Below, in pieces: positions 21,422-30,419 of a stretch of 64,000 nt of DNA. The DNA is taken from positions 992,001 through 1,056,000 of the forward strand of contig NZ_JAVAMS010000002.1 of NCBI RefSeq assembly GCF_030730945.1, written 5' to 3'. The DNA comes from Aurantiacibacter poecillastricola (GTDB lineage: Bacteria > Pseudomonadota > Alphaproteobacteria > Sphingomonadales > Sphingomonadaceae). A model generated the notes under the pieces. The model had not been told where the DNA came from. It saw nothing but the letters and a program-made list of their open reading frames with translations, and did not search any database. The translations under genes and the position numbers were made by a program. The stretch's first letter is position 1. Every line of letters begins with the position of its first letter.

Positions 21422-21738
21422 AGCTCGCCCTCGAGCCAGCTCTTCAGCGCGTTCTTGGGCGCGGCGCCCATCTGCTGGGCCACCGGCTTGCCGTCCTTGA
21501 ACAGCACGAGATAGGGGATCGACTGCACGCCCATCTGGCCGGGCACGTCAGGGTTTTCCATGATGTCCATCTTGGCGATCGTCACCTGATCGGACATCTC
21601 CTCGGAGATTTCTTCGAGCGCGGGCGCAATCATCTTGCACGGGCCGCACCAGTCCGCCCAGAAATCCACCAGCACCGGCTTGTCGGCATCCAGCACATCG
21701 GACTGGAAGCTCGCGTCGGTTACGGTCTTGGTCGCCAT
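21418..21738 (-). CDS. trxA: Thioredoxin
   Basis: A 106-residue cytoplasmic thiol-disulfide reductant with the active site WADWCGPCKM (about residues 27-36) and the cis-proline loop SIPYLVLF. The ATG at 21738 (MATKTVTD) is preceded by AGGAG, which decides the start; residues further upstream are not family-like. It lies just downstream of addA with a 92-base gap and so ends the divL-to-trxA block. The stop overlaps the convergent phosphatase gene. Confidence 0.96.
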   Translation of the reverse strand: MATKTVTDASFQSDVLDADKPVLVDFWADWCGPCKMIAPALEEISEEMSDQVTIAKMDIMENPDVPGQMGVQSIPYLVLFKDGKPVAQQMGAAPKNALKSWLEGEL

Positions 21739-21830
21739 TATCGTTCTCCTGGTATCTTGTGGCACCCTAGTTGGGCACTCGCTCGCCTTACTCAATGCAC
21801 GTGGTGCAAAAGCTTTCCTTTGCCCATCCC

Positions 21831-24800
21831 CTATCCCGGCTTGTGACGTATGAGGATGTCGGAAGGAGCCGCGATCAAACGAGGGGTCTGGGTGTACAGT
21901 ACCGCTGCCTCGATAGTGCGATCAGGGTAGATCACTGCCAGTGCGGCGGCATAGGCGCCCATTTGCCGCAGCGTCCCCTCCGGCATTTCGGCAAGCGAGG
22001 CCGGCGGTCGCCTGGCCGTCTTGAAATCGGCGACCAGCACCTTTTCGGAAGTGACCAGCAACCGGTCCGCAGTGCCTGCTATCACCTGCTCCCCTACGGT
22101 GGCGGCGAGCGGGACTTCCGCGAGGGCATCGGGACCGAAGAGATCGCGCCACTCCGGCTCGTCCAGCACCGCAAGCGCGCGCTCGAGCATTTCTTCGCGC
22201 TCACTTTCGTCCACATCCGGCGCGCGGCGAGCCAGCCATGCGCGTCCGCCGCTTTCTCGCAGATCGCGCGGTGTATCGGGCAGGCGTTCGAGCAACGCGT
22301 GGATCAAGACCCCACGCCGCGCTGCAATGGCGGCCTGCGCGGCAGGAAGCGGCGGATCGGCGCCCTGCTCGTCTGCTGCAGCGGATGGAGCCAGCGGTCG
22401 CGGTGGACGCGGCTCCGGGCCGATGGCCTGCGTCGCCCAGACTGGCAGGACCGGCGGAATGGGCAGCGCTTGCTGCGAGCGATCCGGGATTACCGGCGCG
22501 CGTTCGCCCAGTTCCAGTCGCCACTCCCAGATATCGTCCGCCAGCGGCTCTGCATCGAACAGCGGCGCGAGGCGCGCATACCAGCTATCCTCGGCCGGTT
22601 CCTTTTCACGCTTGCCCAGCGCGCCGCCGATGAACAACGCTTCTTCCGCCCGCGTCATGGCGACGTAGAGGAGGCGCCAATGCTCCTCGCGCTCGGCGGC
22701 CTTGGCTGCCTCGGCGGCAGCCTCGATCCGGCCTACCCGCTCCTCGCTTTGCAACGAGGGTAGCGGCAAGGTGAGGCTTTTCCCGCCTCCCGGCACCTCC
22801 TCCTCCAGTTCGAGGCCCGACTGGCGGGAGGCATCGGGATTGCCGCAGGCATCGGCGAGGATCACGATTGGCGCCTGAAGACCTTTCGAGCCATGCACGG
22901 TCATGACTCGAACCATGTCGCCCTGCCCCTCGGTCTCGCGCTTCAGTTCGCCATCGCCGGCGTCGAACCAGCGGATGAAGCCCTGCAGACTGGGCGTGTT
23001 CGAAGCGGCGAATTGCTGCGCCGCGCCGAGCAGTTCGTCGATGGGATCGTTCGCCTCCCGTCCCAGCCGCGCCACCAGCTTGCCGCGCGCCTTCCACGGG
23101 CCGAGCAGGATCCAGTGGAGCAGCGCCTGCGGCGTCTCGAAATCCGCGCGCGCCAGCAATTGCGAGAGCATCTCCACGGCCGCCCCTGGCTTCTCGGCAG
23201 AGAGATCGCGCAGGTGATCCCACAAGGCGACACCCTTTTCGCGCGGTACGTATGCGAGCAGGTCCTCCTGGCTCCAGCCGAGGATAGGCGAGACCAGCAG
23301 GTTTGCGAGGCTCAAATCGTTGCGCGGCTGGGCAGCGAAGCGCAGTGCCGCCATCAAGTCCTTTACCGCCAGCGGAGCGCCGAGGCGCAGACGGTCGACA
23401 CCCGCCACCGGCACCCCCGCCGCGTGCAGGCGAGCAACGATCAGCCCCGCCAGTTCCTTGCGCTTGCGAACCAGTACCATGAAATCGCCGGGCGTCGCAT
23501 TGCGAGGGTTGTCCCTGTCCTTCACCAGCGGGAAGCCGCGCTCGCACATGCGCTTGATCTGCATGGCGATCTTCTCCGCCATGCGCCTTTCGGGCTCGGA
23601 GATACCGATCTCCGGGCCGTCCTCGCCTCCGTCCTCCACTTCGTCGGGATGGCCGGGCACGGGCGCCCATAAAGTGACAAGACCAGGACGATCATCACCG
23701 ACATGCGGCTCGGGCCGCTCGGCGAGGCCGAAATTGTCCGGCCCGATGGCGTCGATCGCCTCATCCACGAAGCCGAGCACGCTCTGCGCGGTGCGGTAGG
23801 AGCGGCCGAGCCCCAGCTTCTGCAATTCGCGCGCAATGCTGGCCTGCCTCGTACGCGCGGCGTTCTCGAACCATTCACGCAGGCGCTTGTCGTAGGCGGC
23901 GCGGGCGGCGGCAAAGTTTTCCGGGCTCGTACCTTGGAAGCGGAAGATCGCCTGCTTGTAATCGCCGACGACGAAGATCGTGCGCAGCCGCTCCTCCGCC
24001 TGCCCCAGCCCGGCGAAGAAATCGTCGGTCAGCGCGTCGATGATGGCCCATTGCGCGGAATTGGTGTCCTGCGCCTCGTCCACCAGGATGTGATCGAAGC
24101 GGCGATCCAGCTTGTAGCGGATCCAGGCGGACATGTCCTTGGTTGCCAGCAGGTCGGCGGCGCGCGCGATCAGGTCGTCGAAATCGACCAGCCCCTCGCG
24201 GCCCTTGGCCTCGTCCCAGCGCAGTGCGAACTTCCGACCGACCTCGAACGCGGGCGTAATGACGTCCACCAGGTCGAGCAGCATCGCCTGTTCGCGAATC
24301 GCGGCGAGGTGCTCGTTCACCCGTGCGGCGTAATCGGCGACGGCGGGGTCTTTCTTCTCCAGACTGGAAAGCGAGCGGACATCGCCCTTTTGGGTGAACA
24401 GCGACGCAGCCAGTGCCTCGCAGCCGTCCAGCCGCGCTTTCGGATCGCCGGAGAGCCAGTTGTCGATCGCCTCGATGCAGCCCAGTGCCGTCTTCGTTCC
24501 CCAATCGGCATGAACGGCGCGCCAGTTGCGTAGGCCCTCGCAATCGAAGGCGTCATCGGCGCACAAGTCGGCGAGACCGTCTCGCGTTGCATCGGCCTCG
24601 AGGCCGAGGAGGCGTTTCACCCGCGGCTCCATCGGCGGTTGCCATGCCGCCGGGCCGATCCACGCATCGCGAACGGCGGCGCAGCGCATCAGCCATCCGC
24701 GCGCGCCTTCCGGCCCCATGCGGCGGGAAAGGTCTTCCAGCGCCGTCACGGCGGCGGGATCGCCCTCCTCCCACTCCACCAGCAATTCGCGCAGCACCCT

Positions 24801-25277
24801 GTCCGCCAGCAGGTCGCGATCGCGATCTTCCATCGGGCGCGTTCCGGGGACGAGGCCGGCTTCCTCCGGGAAAGCGGCCAGCAGCCATTGCGAGAAGGCG
24901 TGGATCGTATCGATCCTCAGGCCCCCGCCGGGACAATCCAGAACGGCGGCGAAAAGGGTGCGGGCGCGAGACAGTGTGTCCGCATCGGCTTCGGCACCGA
25001 TCGCCACGAGGTCGCGGGCGAGGCGGGTGTCTTCCATGCGCACCCAGTTCGCCAGCACTTCGTTCACGCGGGTCGCCATTTCCGCTGCGCCCGCCTTGGT
25101 GAAAGTAAGGCAAAGGATCTGCTCGGGCTGCACGCCCGGCGTCAGCAGCAGGCGAAGCACGCGGGCCGAGAGCACCTGCGTCTTGCCCGTTCCGGCCGAA
25201 GCGGAGAGCCACACGCTGTCCATCGGCTCGACAGCCAGCGCCTGGTTGTCCTTGAGGGGGAAAACCTTACCGCTCAT
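21831..25277 (-). CDS. addA: Double-strand break repair helicase-nuclease AddA
   Basis: UvrD-like helicase and nuclease subunit of the AddAB complex, which processes DNA ends for recombination. The 1148-residue product has Walker A SASAGTGKTQ (about residues 25-34), the Walker B-type motif HILVDEAQDTNSAQW, and helicase motif VRVMTVHGSKGLQAPIV. A C-terminal RecB-like nuclease domain carries VLVADFKTARRPP. I use the ATG at 25277, which overlaps the addB stop by 4 bases; the frame extends 6 codons further upstream. This is the alphaproteobacterial AddA type. Confidence 0.95.
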   Translation of the reverse strand: MSGKVFPLKDNQALAVEPMDSVWLSASAGTGKTQVLSARVLRLLLTPGVQPEQILCLTFTKAGAAEMATRVNEVLANWVRMEDTRLARDLVAIGAEADADTLSRARTLFAAVLDCPGGGLRIDTIHAFSQWLLAAFPEEAGLVPGTRPMEDRDRDLLADRVLRELLVEWEEGDPAAVTALEDLSRRMGPEGARGWLMRCAAVRDAWIGPAAWQPPMEPRVKRLLGLEADATRDGLADLCADDAFDCEGLRNWRAVHADWGTKTALGCIEAIDNWLSGDPKARLDGCEALAASLFTQKGDVRSLSSLEKKDPAVADYAARVNEHLAAIREQAMLLDLVDVITPAFEVGRKFALRWDEAKGREGLVDFDDLIARAADLLATKDMSAWIRYKLDRRFDHILVDEAQDTNSAQWAIIDALTDDFFAGLGQAEERLRTIFVVGDYKQAIFRFQGTSPENFAAARAAYDKRLREWFENAARTRQASIARELQKLGLGRSYRTAQSVLGFVDEAIDAIGPDNFGLAERPEPHVGDDRPGLVTLWAPVPGHPDEVEDGGEDGPEIGISEPERRMAEKIAMQIKRMCERGFPLVKDRDNPRNATPGDFMVLVRKRKELAGLIVARLHAAGVPVAGVDRLRLGAPLAVKDLMAALRFAAQPRNDLSLANLLVSPILGWSQEDLLAYVPREKGVALWDHLRDLSAEKPGAAVEMLSQLLARADFETPQALLHWILLGPWKARGKLVARLGREANDPIDELLGAAQQFAASNTPSLQGFIRWFDAGDGELKRETEGQGDMVRVMTVHGSKGLQAPIVILADACGNPDASRQSGLELEEEVPGGGKSLTLPLPSLQSEERVGRIEAAAEAAKAAEREEHWRLLYVAMTRAEEALFIGGALGKREKEPAEDSWYARLAPLFDAEPLADDIWEWRLELGERAPVIPDRSQQALPIPPVLPVWATQAIGPEPRPPRPLAPSAAADEQGADPPLPAAQAAIAARRGVLIHALLERLPDTPRDLRESGGRAWLARRAPDVDESEREEMLERALAVLDEPEWRDLFGPDALAEVPLAATVGEQVIAGTADRLLVTSEKVLVADFKTARRPPASLAEMPEGTLRQMGAYAAALAVIYPDRTIEAAVLYTQTPRLIAAPSDILIRHKPG

Positions 25278-28246
25278 GCCTCCCGCCCCTGCCACTCGGC
25301 AAGCCGCATGAGCTGGTCGTAGGTGTCGTAGCCGGGCGCATCGGGATTGAGGCGCGCGGTGAAAGGTTCATTGCCGAGGATCCAGCGGTCCAGCGCGTCG
25401 TCCAGGTACTCGCGCGCTTTCGGGAGAAACTCCTCGGACGGGATCCCGGTGCGCTTCTTGCCCTCCAGCACGGGCGTCGAGACATAGCCGAAGCCTGTCG
25501 GATGATCCTTCGCCTTCGCCTTGCCCAGCGACCAGTATTCGAATTTCACCGGCTCGCCCGTAATGTTCTCGAACCCGCCCGCCTGCGCGATCAGGCCGAT
25601 GGTCCCGAGTTGCAGAGCGTAACCCTCTTCCACTTGCGCGCCGGTGGGCGGGCCGCCTGTCTTGTAGTCGACGATAGCCAGCGTGCCATCGCTCAGCCTG
25701 TCGATCCTGTCCGCCTTGCCGAAAATGCGTACGCCGGGCTCTTCCATCTGGCCCCATTGCTCGATGGCGACGGGCGTGCGTTCGGCGTCGCTCTCGATCT
25801 GCTCCGCAATCCATTCGAGCGCCGCCATGAGGCGCGGGCGCCAGAGGGCGCGCATCAGCGGGTGGGCGGACATTTCGCGCAGGTGTTTCTCGGCCAGACC
25901 GGCCAGCTCGCCTTCGCCATTGTGCCAGTCTTCGAGGATCTTGTGCGCCAGCTCGCCCTGCCATGCGGGTGTAGGCTCCGCATCAACGCCGTCGAGTTCG
26001 CCGAGGCGCAGCAGCTTGGAAGCGTAGTACTGGTAAGGATCGGAACGCAGCCGGTCGAGCGCGGTGACGCTGATCGGCTGGCGGCGCAATTCGGGCGCGG
26101 GACAGGGCTGCGGGCGCGGTGCGGGTTCGACGCGCGGCGGATCGTCCAGGGCGCGGGCAAGCTCCACGATGCCATGCAGTTCGTGCTTCTCGACGAGGTC
26201 CTCTCCCAGCAGCGCCCGCACTCGCAAAAGGAAGCGCGAGGCGATGGCAGGGCCTGCAAGGTCGCGGCGGGACCGGCTGAGGACGACTTGGGGCGCGCCG
26301 AGGGCGCCGGCGAGGTCATGTGCGGAGAGGCCGATGCGAAACTCCGCCCCCGGCACGCCGAGCGCGCGCAGGACGGCCGGGGCGAGCAGCGGATCGGTCG
26401 CCGGACGCGGCGGCCAGGTGCCTTCGTTGAGGCCAGCACAAATGACAAGGTCGGCGCGGGTCAGCCGCGCTTCGAGCAGACCGTAGATCGCCACACGTGG
26501 GTGGCCGCCATAGGGTGGCCGCACGGCAACGCGGTCCATCGCGTCGCGCAGGATATGCGGAAGGTCTTCGGCCTCGACCGGCGTCCCGATGTCGCGGGCA
26601 TGGAGGCGCAGGTCTTCCACGAAGGCCGAGAGCGCCCGGCCATCCTCGCGCGACCACAGCCCCTCGCCGCACAGCGCCTCACCGGCGGCCGCGAGCAGGT
26701 CGAGCCATTTGGCGAGCTCGCATTCCCCTCCTGCCTCCATCAGCGGGGCGAGAATGTTTTCCACGCGCTGCCACCATTCCTCCACCCCGGCCGTCTTCGC
26801 CAGCGGTCGAAGGGGAGCGAGCCCGGGCTGTTTGCGCGGGCCCCGCAACTGGAGCTCGAACCGGCGTGCCGCGCGAAGCCAGGCCGCCCTGCCCTCGCCG
26901 GCTGCCACCAGCGGATGTTCGAGCAGCGCGATGAGCGGCACCGGCGCGGCAGGCTCGGCAGTGACCTCCGCCAGCAAAAGCAGGACGCGGCCCGCGGTCG
27001 TCTCTCCCAGAGGTCGGCCCGCGGAATCGTCCGCCTCGATATGCCAGCGCCGCAAATGCTGGACCACGCGCGCGGCAAGGCCCCTGTCCGGCGTGACGAT
27101 GGCGACGCGTTTTTCCGGTTCCTCCAGCGCCTCGCGGACGAGCAGCGAGATTGTCTGCGCCTCTTCCTCAGGGTTGGCGGTTTCGACCAGCGAGACGCCG
27201 CTAAGCCGCCGATCCTTCGCCGGGAGGTCGACCCATGCCTTGCTCGCCTCGGGCGGCAGGAACAGGCTGGAAATCGCGCGCGAGCGTTCGGGCGGGCCCT
27301 TCGCGACCCCGGCGCGGTGCCATTGCTGCACCTCCCCGCGTGACACACCCATGCGGTTCAGCAGCAACTTCAGGTGATATTGCGGATGTGTCAGCGCGTC
27401 GCCGCGCGTGAACGGCGTTTCGCCCGTCGTATCGCCCGCTTGCCCGAGTTCCTCCCAAACCGCATCGCCCATCGCGAGGTCGAGATCAGGCAGCACCACT
27501 GCGCCTTGCGGCAGTTCGGACACGGTCCTCAGCAGCCGCGCAAGGGCGGGCGCGGCGCTGGTGACGCCTGCGGCGACGAACGGCATTTCGGGCGGATTGT
27601 CGCGCATGCGCCGCGCCGCCTCGCGAAACAGCAGTTTGCGCCGGGCCGCCGCGTCGCGTTCGCCGCGCTCCTCCAGTTCGGCCAGCCACAGGCGCTGGAT
27701 CGTGGCGAAGAGGTGGAGATTGTCGCGCCAGTGATCGGACAGGTCGCCGACGAGATCCAGCACGCGGTCCGACAGCAGGTCGTCCGGCGCAATTTCCTCC
27801 ACCAGCAGGCGGTCCATGACCCGGCCCGTCTCATGCGCCAGTCGCAGCAAGGCCGCACCCTTGGGAGCTTTCTCTCCGCGCACCTCGCGGATCAGCGAGG
27901 CGAGCCTCAGCCAACGCCGCGTAGGATCCGCTGCCGGAGGAATGGCCGCACCGGCTCCCAGCGAATCGAACAGCGGGCCAAGCGTTTCGTCCAGATCGAG
28001 ATCGCCTACGAGCACCATGCGCGGCATCAGCAGGCCTGCGCTGCCCGTCTCTCCCGCGTGCCGGATGAAAGCCTCGGACATGGTGCGCGCAGCACGGGCG
28101 CTGGGCAGCAATAGCGTGAGGCGAGCGAGGCCGAAACGGTCCTCCGCATATCGAGGGACCAACCCTGCCACCAGTGCATCGGCAAAGCCGCGATGAGCCG
28201 CAATGGAATAGACCTGCGGTGTCTGGATGCCCTGTCGTTTCGCCAT
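25274..28246 (-). CDS. addB: Double-strand break repair protein AddB
   Basis: Partner of AddA. The 990-residue product has an inactive helicase-like N-terminal half without a Walker A motif, and a C-terminal PDDEXK nuclease domain with LAIVDYKTGGPP (about residues 845-857), so AddB probably cuts one strand and AddA the other. Start is the ATG at 28246; a GTG one codon upstream is also possible. The gene ends inside addA by an ATGA overlap. It follows murU after an 18-base gap. Divergent sequence is normal for AddB. Confidence 0.92.
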   Translation of the reverse strand: MAKRQGIQTPQVYSIAAHRGFADALVAGLVPRYAEDRFGLARLTLLLPSARAARTMSEAFIRHAGETGSAGLLMPRMVLVGDLDLDETLGPLFDSLGAGAAIPPAADPTRRWLRLASLIREVRGEKAPKGAALLRLAHETGRVMDRLLVEEIAPDDLLSDRVLDLVGDLSDHWRDNLHLFATIQRLWLAELEERGERDAAARRKLLFREAARRMRDNPPEMPFVAAGVTSAAPALARLLRTVSELPQGAVVLPDLDLAMGDAVWEELGQAGDTTGETPFTRGDALTHPQYHLKLLLNRMGVSRGEVQQWHRAGVAKGPPERSRAISSLFLPPEASKAWVDLPAKDRRLSGVSLVETANPEEEAQTISLLVREALEEPEKRVAIVTPDRGLAARVVQHLRRWHIEADDSAGRPLGETTAGRVLLLLAEVTAEPAAPVPLIALLEHPLVAAGEGRAAWLRAARRFELQLRGPRKQPGLAPLRPLAKTAGVEEWWQRVENILAPLMEAGGECELAKWLDLLAAAGEALCGEGLWSREDGRALSAFVEDLRLHARDIGTPVEAEDLPHILRDAMDRVAVRPPYGGHPRVAIYGLLEARLTRADLVICAGLNEGTWPPRPATDPLLAPAVLRALGVPGAEFRIGLSAHDLAGALGAPQVVLSRSRRDLAGPAIASRFLLRVRALLGEDLVEKHELHGIVELARALDDPPRVEPAPRPQPCPAPELRRQPISVTALDRLRSDPYQYYASKLLRLGELDGVDAEPTPAWQGELAHKILEDWHNGEGELAGLAEKHLREMSAHPLMRALWRPRLMAALEWIAEQIESDAERTPVAIEQWGQMEEPGVRIFGKADRIDRLSDGTLAIVDYKTGGPPTGAQVEEGYALQLGTIGLIAQAGGFENITGEPVKFEYWSLGKAKAKDHPTGFGYVSTPVLEGKKRTGIPSEEFLPKAREYLDDALDRWILGNEPFTARLNPDAPGYDTYDQLMRLAEWQGREA

Positions 28247-28264
28247 CACGCCGGGATAGCGGCG

Positions 28265-28996
28265 CTACTCGCCATTCGAAAGGGCCTGCTCGGTCGGCTT
28301 GATCGCCTTGGGCGTACCAACCTCGAACCATTGCCCGGTGAATGGTACGCCGTAGAGCCGCCCTTCCTCGATGGCGCGGCTCCACAGGATGTTGGTGGAG
28401 AACGCTCCTTCGGGCGCATCGCGCAGCAGGCGCTTCCCGATCAGCTGGATGCCGGTGAAAATGTAAGGCGCGATCTTGCGCGGCTTGCGCCGCGAGACCT
28501 TGCCATGCGCGTCCATGTGGAAGTCGCCCATGCCGGTGAAGTTGCGCGCCCCCTTGTGCGGCACCAGCAGCAGCAGAGCATCCATCCTGTCCGCATCCCA
28601 GAAGGTGGAAAGATCGGCAAAGGCATTGCGCGGCCCGTCGAGCCAGATGTTGTCGGAGTTCAGGCAGAAGAACGGGTCGGGCAGTTTTTCCGCCGCGCGC
28701 ATCAGGCCGCCGCCTGTCTCAAGCAGCTGGTCCCGCTCGTCCGAGATGACGATGGCGGGTTCCTTGCGCTCCTTGAGATGCGCCTCGATGGAATCGGCGA
28801 GGTAGTGGACATTCACCACGGCGGTGGAAATGCCCGCTTCCGCCAGCTTGTCGAGCGCGTGATCGACCAGCGGCTTGCCGGCCACGCGCACCATGGGCTT
28901 TGGCTGCGTCGCGGTGAGCGGGCGCATGCGCTTTCCCATTCCGGCGGCAAGAACCATCGCGGTATCGCTGGCGAGATCGGCCGAGGCGATGCTCAC
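28265..28996 (-). CDS. murU: N-acetylmuramate-1-phosphate uridylyltransferase MurU-like
   Basis: A 243-residue nucleotidyltransferase with the signature VLAAGMGKRMRPLTATQPKP (about residues 15-34), a sugar-nucleotide binding motif. Together with the adjacent kinase AmgK it would convert recycled MurNAc to UDP-MurNAc, bypassing de novo MurA/MurB synthesis, as known in Pseudomonas and some alphaproteobacteria. The start is GTG at 28996, overlapping the amgK stop (GTGA). The specific substrate is inferred from its pairing with AmgK; generic hexose-1-phosphate nucleotidyltransferases share the motif. Confidence 0.85.
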   Translation of the reverse strand: MSIASADLASDTAMVLAAGMGKRMRPLTATQPKPMVRVAGKPLVDHALDKLAEAGISTAVVNVHYLADSIEAHLKERKEPAIVISDERDQLLETGGGLMRAAEKLPDPFFCLNSDNIWLDGPRNAFADLSTFWDADRMDALLLLVPHKGARNFTGMGDFHMDAHGKVSRRKPRKIAPYIFTGIQLIGKRLLRDAPEGAFSTNILWSRAIEEGRLYGVPFTGQWFEVGTPKAIKPTEQALSNGE

Positions 28997-29985
28997 CCGA
29001 GTACCCCTCCCTTCTTCGCGCGAATCTCGTCAGGGATGTTGGCGTCGAACCAGCGCGTGATCGGCGCCAGAGCGGAGTTGGCGATATCGCGCTCCATCGC
29101 TTCCCATACGCGCGGGATCATCGGCAGGTAGCGCGGCTTGCCATCACGCTTCCATAGCCGCGCGAAGATACCCACGATCTTGGCGTTTCGCTGCGCACCC
29201 AGGCGCGCATAATCGGCCAGGAAATCGTGATCCGTATCGAGGCGCGAGCAATAATGGTCGAGCATGGCGCCTTCCAGCTCGGTCGACACGTCGCGCCGCG
29301 CGTCCTGCAGCAGCGAGACGAGATCGTAGGCGCGGTGGCCCACCAGCGCATCCTGGAAATCGATTATGCCCTGCTCACCCTGGTACTGGCCGTGCGGGCC
29401 CAGCAGCATGATGTTCTCGGCATGGTAATCGCGCAGGACCGTCACGCCAGGCTTCTGTCGTACAAGCACGGGGCCGAGCACCTCGCGCCACGCGGCAGCA
29501 AAGCCCATCGAATCGACCTCCAGCCCTGCGGCACGGCAGAACCAGTCGGGGAACAGCGAAACCTCGCGAAGATATGTTTCCAGCGTGTAGGGATCGAAAG
29601 GCCCGGGCGGGCGCTGATGCAGTTCGACCAGCGCATCGATGGCGTCGGTGTAGGCGCGCTTTTCCTCGCCGGGATTGTCGTCCAGCCAGTCGCGCATGCG
29701 GTCATGCCCGAAATCCTCGATCAGCACGAGGCCGCGCTCGGGCGCCTCGGCGAAGATGCGCGGCGCGCGCAGGCCGTGCTCGGTGAGCCATTTGCCCACG
29801 TGGATGAAAGGCTTCGGGTCTTCGTGCGGCGGCGGCGCGTCCATCAGCATGGCGCGGTTCTCACCATTGCGGACGCGGAAATAGCGGCGGAAGCTGGCAT
29901 CGCCGGGCAGCGGTTCGATCTCTGCGCCGCGCCAGCCGGCATCGGCAAGGAAATCGTCCACACCTGCGGGAAGGGAACTTGTCAT
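28993..29985 (-). CDS. amgK: MurNAc/GlcNAc anomeric kinase AmgK-like phosphotransferase
   Basis: A 330-residue APH-type kinase. Key features: RDYHAENIMLLG (the HxxxN catalytic loop, about residues 183-194) and the downstream metal site IIDFQDALVGHRAYDL. It phosphorylates recycled cell-wall sugars at C1, feeding MurU. The ATG at 29985 overlaps the tsaE stop (ATGA) and gives the family-like N-terminus MTSSLPAGVDDF. The residues that would precede it in frame look non-coding. Gene order tsaE-amgK-murU is a strong context clue. Confidence 0.87.
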   Translation of the reverse strand: MTSSLPAGVDDFLADAGWRGAEIEPLPGDASFRRYFRVRNGENRAMLMDAPPPHEDPKPFIHVGKWLTEHGLRAPRIFAEAPERGLVLIEDFGHDRMRDWLDDNPGEEKRAYTDAIDALVELHQRPPGPFDPYTLETYLREVSLFPDWFCRAAGLEVDSMGFAAAWREVLGPVLVRQKPGVTVLRDYHAENIMLLGPHGQYQGEQGIIDFQDALVGHRAYDLVSLLQDARRDVSTELEGAMLDHYCSRLDTDHDFLADYARLGAQRNAKIVGIFARLWKRDGKPRYLPMIPRVWEAMERDIANSALAPITRWFDANIPDEIRAKKGGVLG

Positions 29986-30419
29986 GGCATGCGTCCTTGC
30001 CAAGCTGCGCCCGGTTCCACAATCGCCATGCGCCCTTCGTCCGCAACTTCCAGCGTAATCTTCAGGCATTCCGGCTGATTGTCAAAGCCGCCGGCCCTGT
30101 CCGGCCACTCCGCCAACATCGCCGCGCCCTCCCGGTAATCGTCGAGGCCGAGCTGCTCCACCTCCGAGGGATGTTCGAGGCGGTAGAAATCCGCATGGAC
30201 TATCGGGGGATCGAGGTGATCGTAGGTTTCGATGATGGTGAAGGTCGGCGATGGCACCTCGCCAGCGTGCCCAAGGGCCGTAATTATGGCGCGCGAGAGG
30301 GTCGTCTTGCCGGTGCCGAGTTCGCCGTTGAGCGCCACGACGTCGCCGGGCTGGAGCCTTGCCGCGATGCGCTGGCCAAACGCCTCCATGGCAGCAAGGT
30401 TCGGCAGGTCGACCTTCAC
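29982..30419 (-). CDS. tsaE: tRNA threonylcarbamoyladenosine biosynthesis ATPase TsaE
   Basis: A 145-residue ATPase needed with TsaB, TsaC and TsaD for the t6A37 modification of ANN-decoding tRNAs. Walker A is GELGTGKTTLSRAII (about residues 34-48), and the family motif PSPTFTIIETYD follows, then HADFYRLEHPSEVEQLGLDDY. The start is GTG at 30419, overlapping the stop of divL (GTGA). No other tsa gene is in the window. Confidence 0.94.
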   Translation of the reverse strand: MKVDLPNLAAMEAFGQRIAARLQPGDVVALNGELGTGKTTLSRAIITALGHAGEVPSPTFTIIETYDHLDPPIVHADFYRLEHPSEVEQLGLDDYREGAAMLAEWPDRAGGFDNQPECLKITLEVADEGRMAIVEPGAAWQGRMP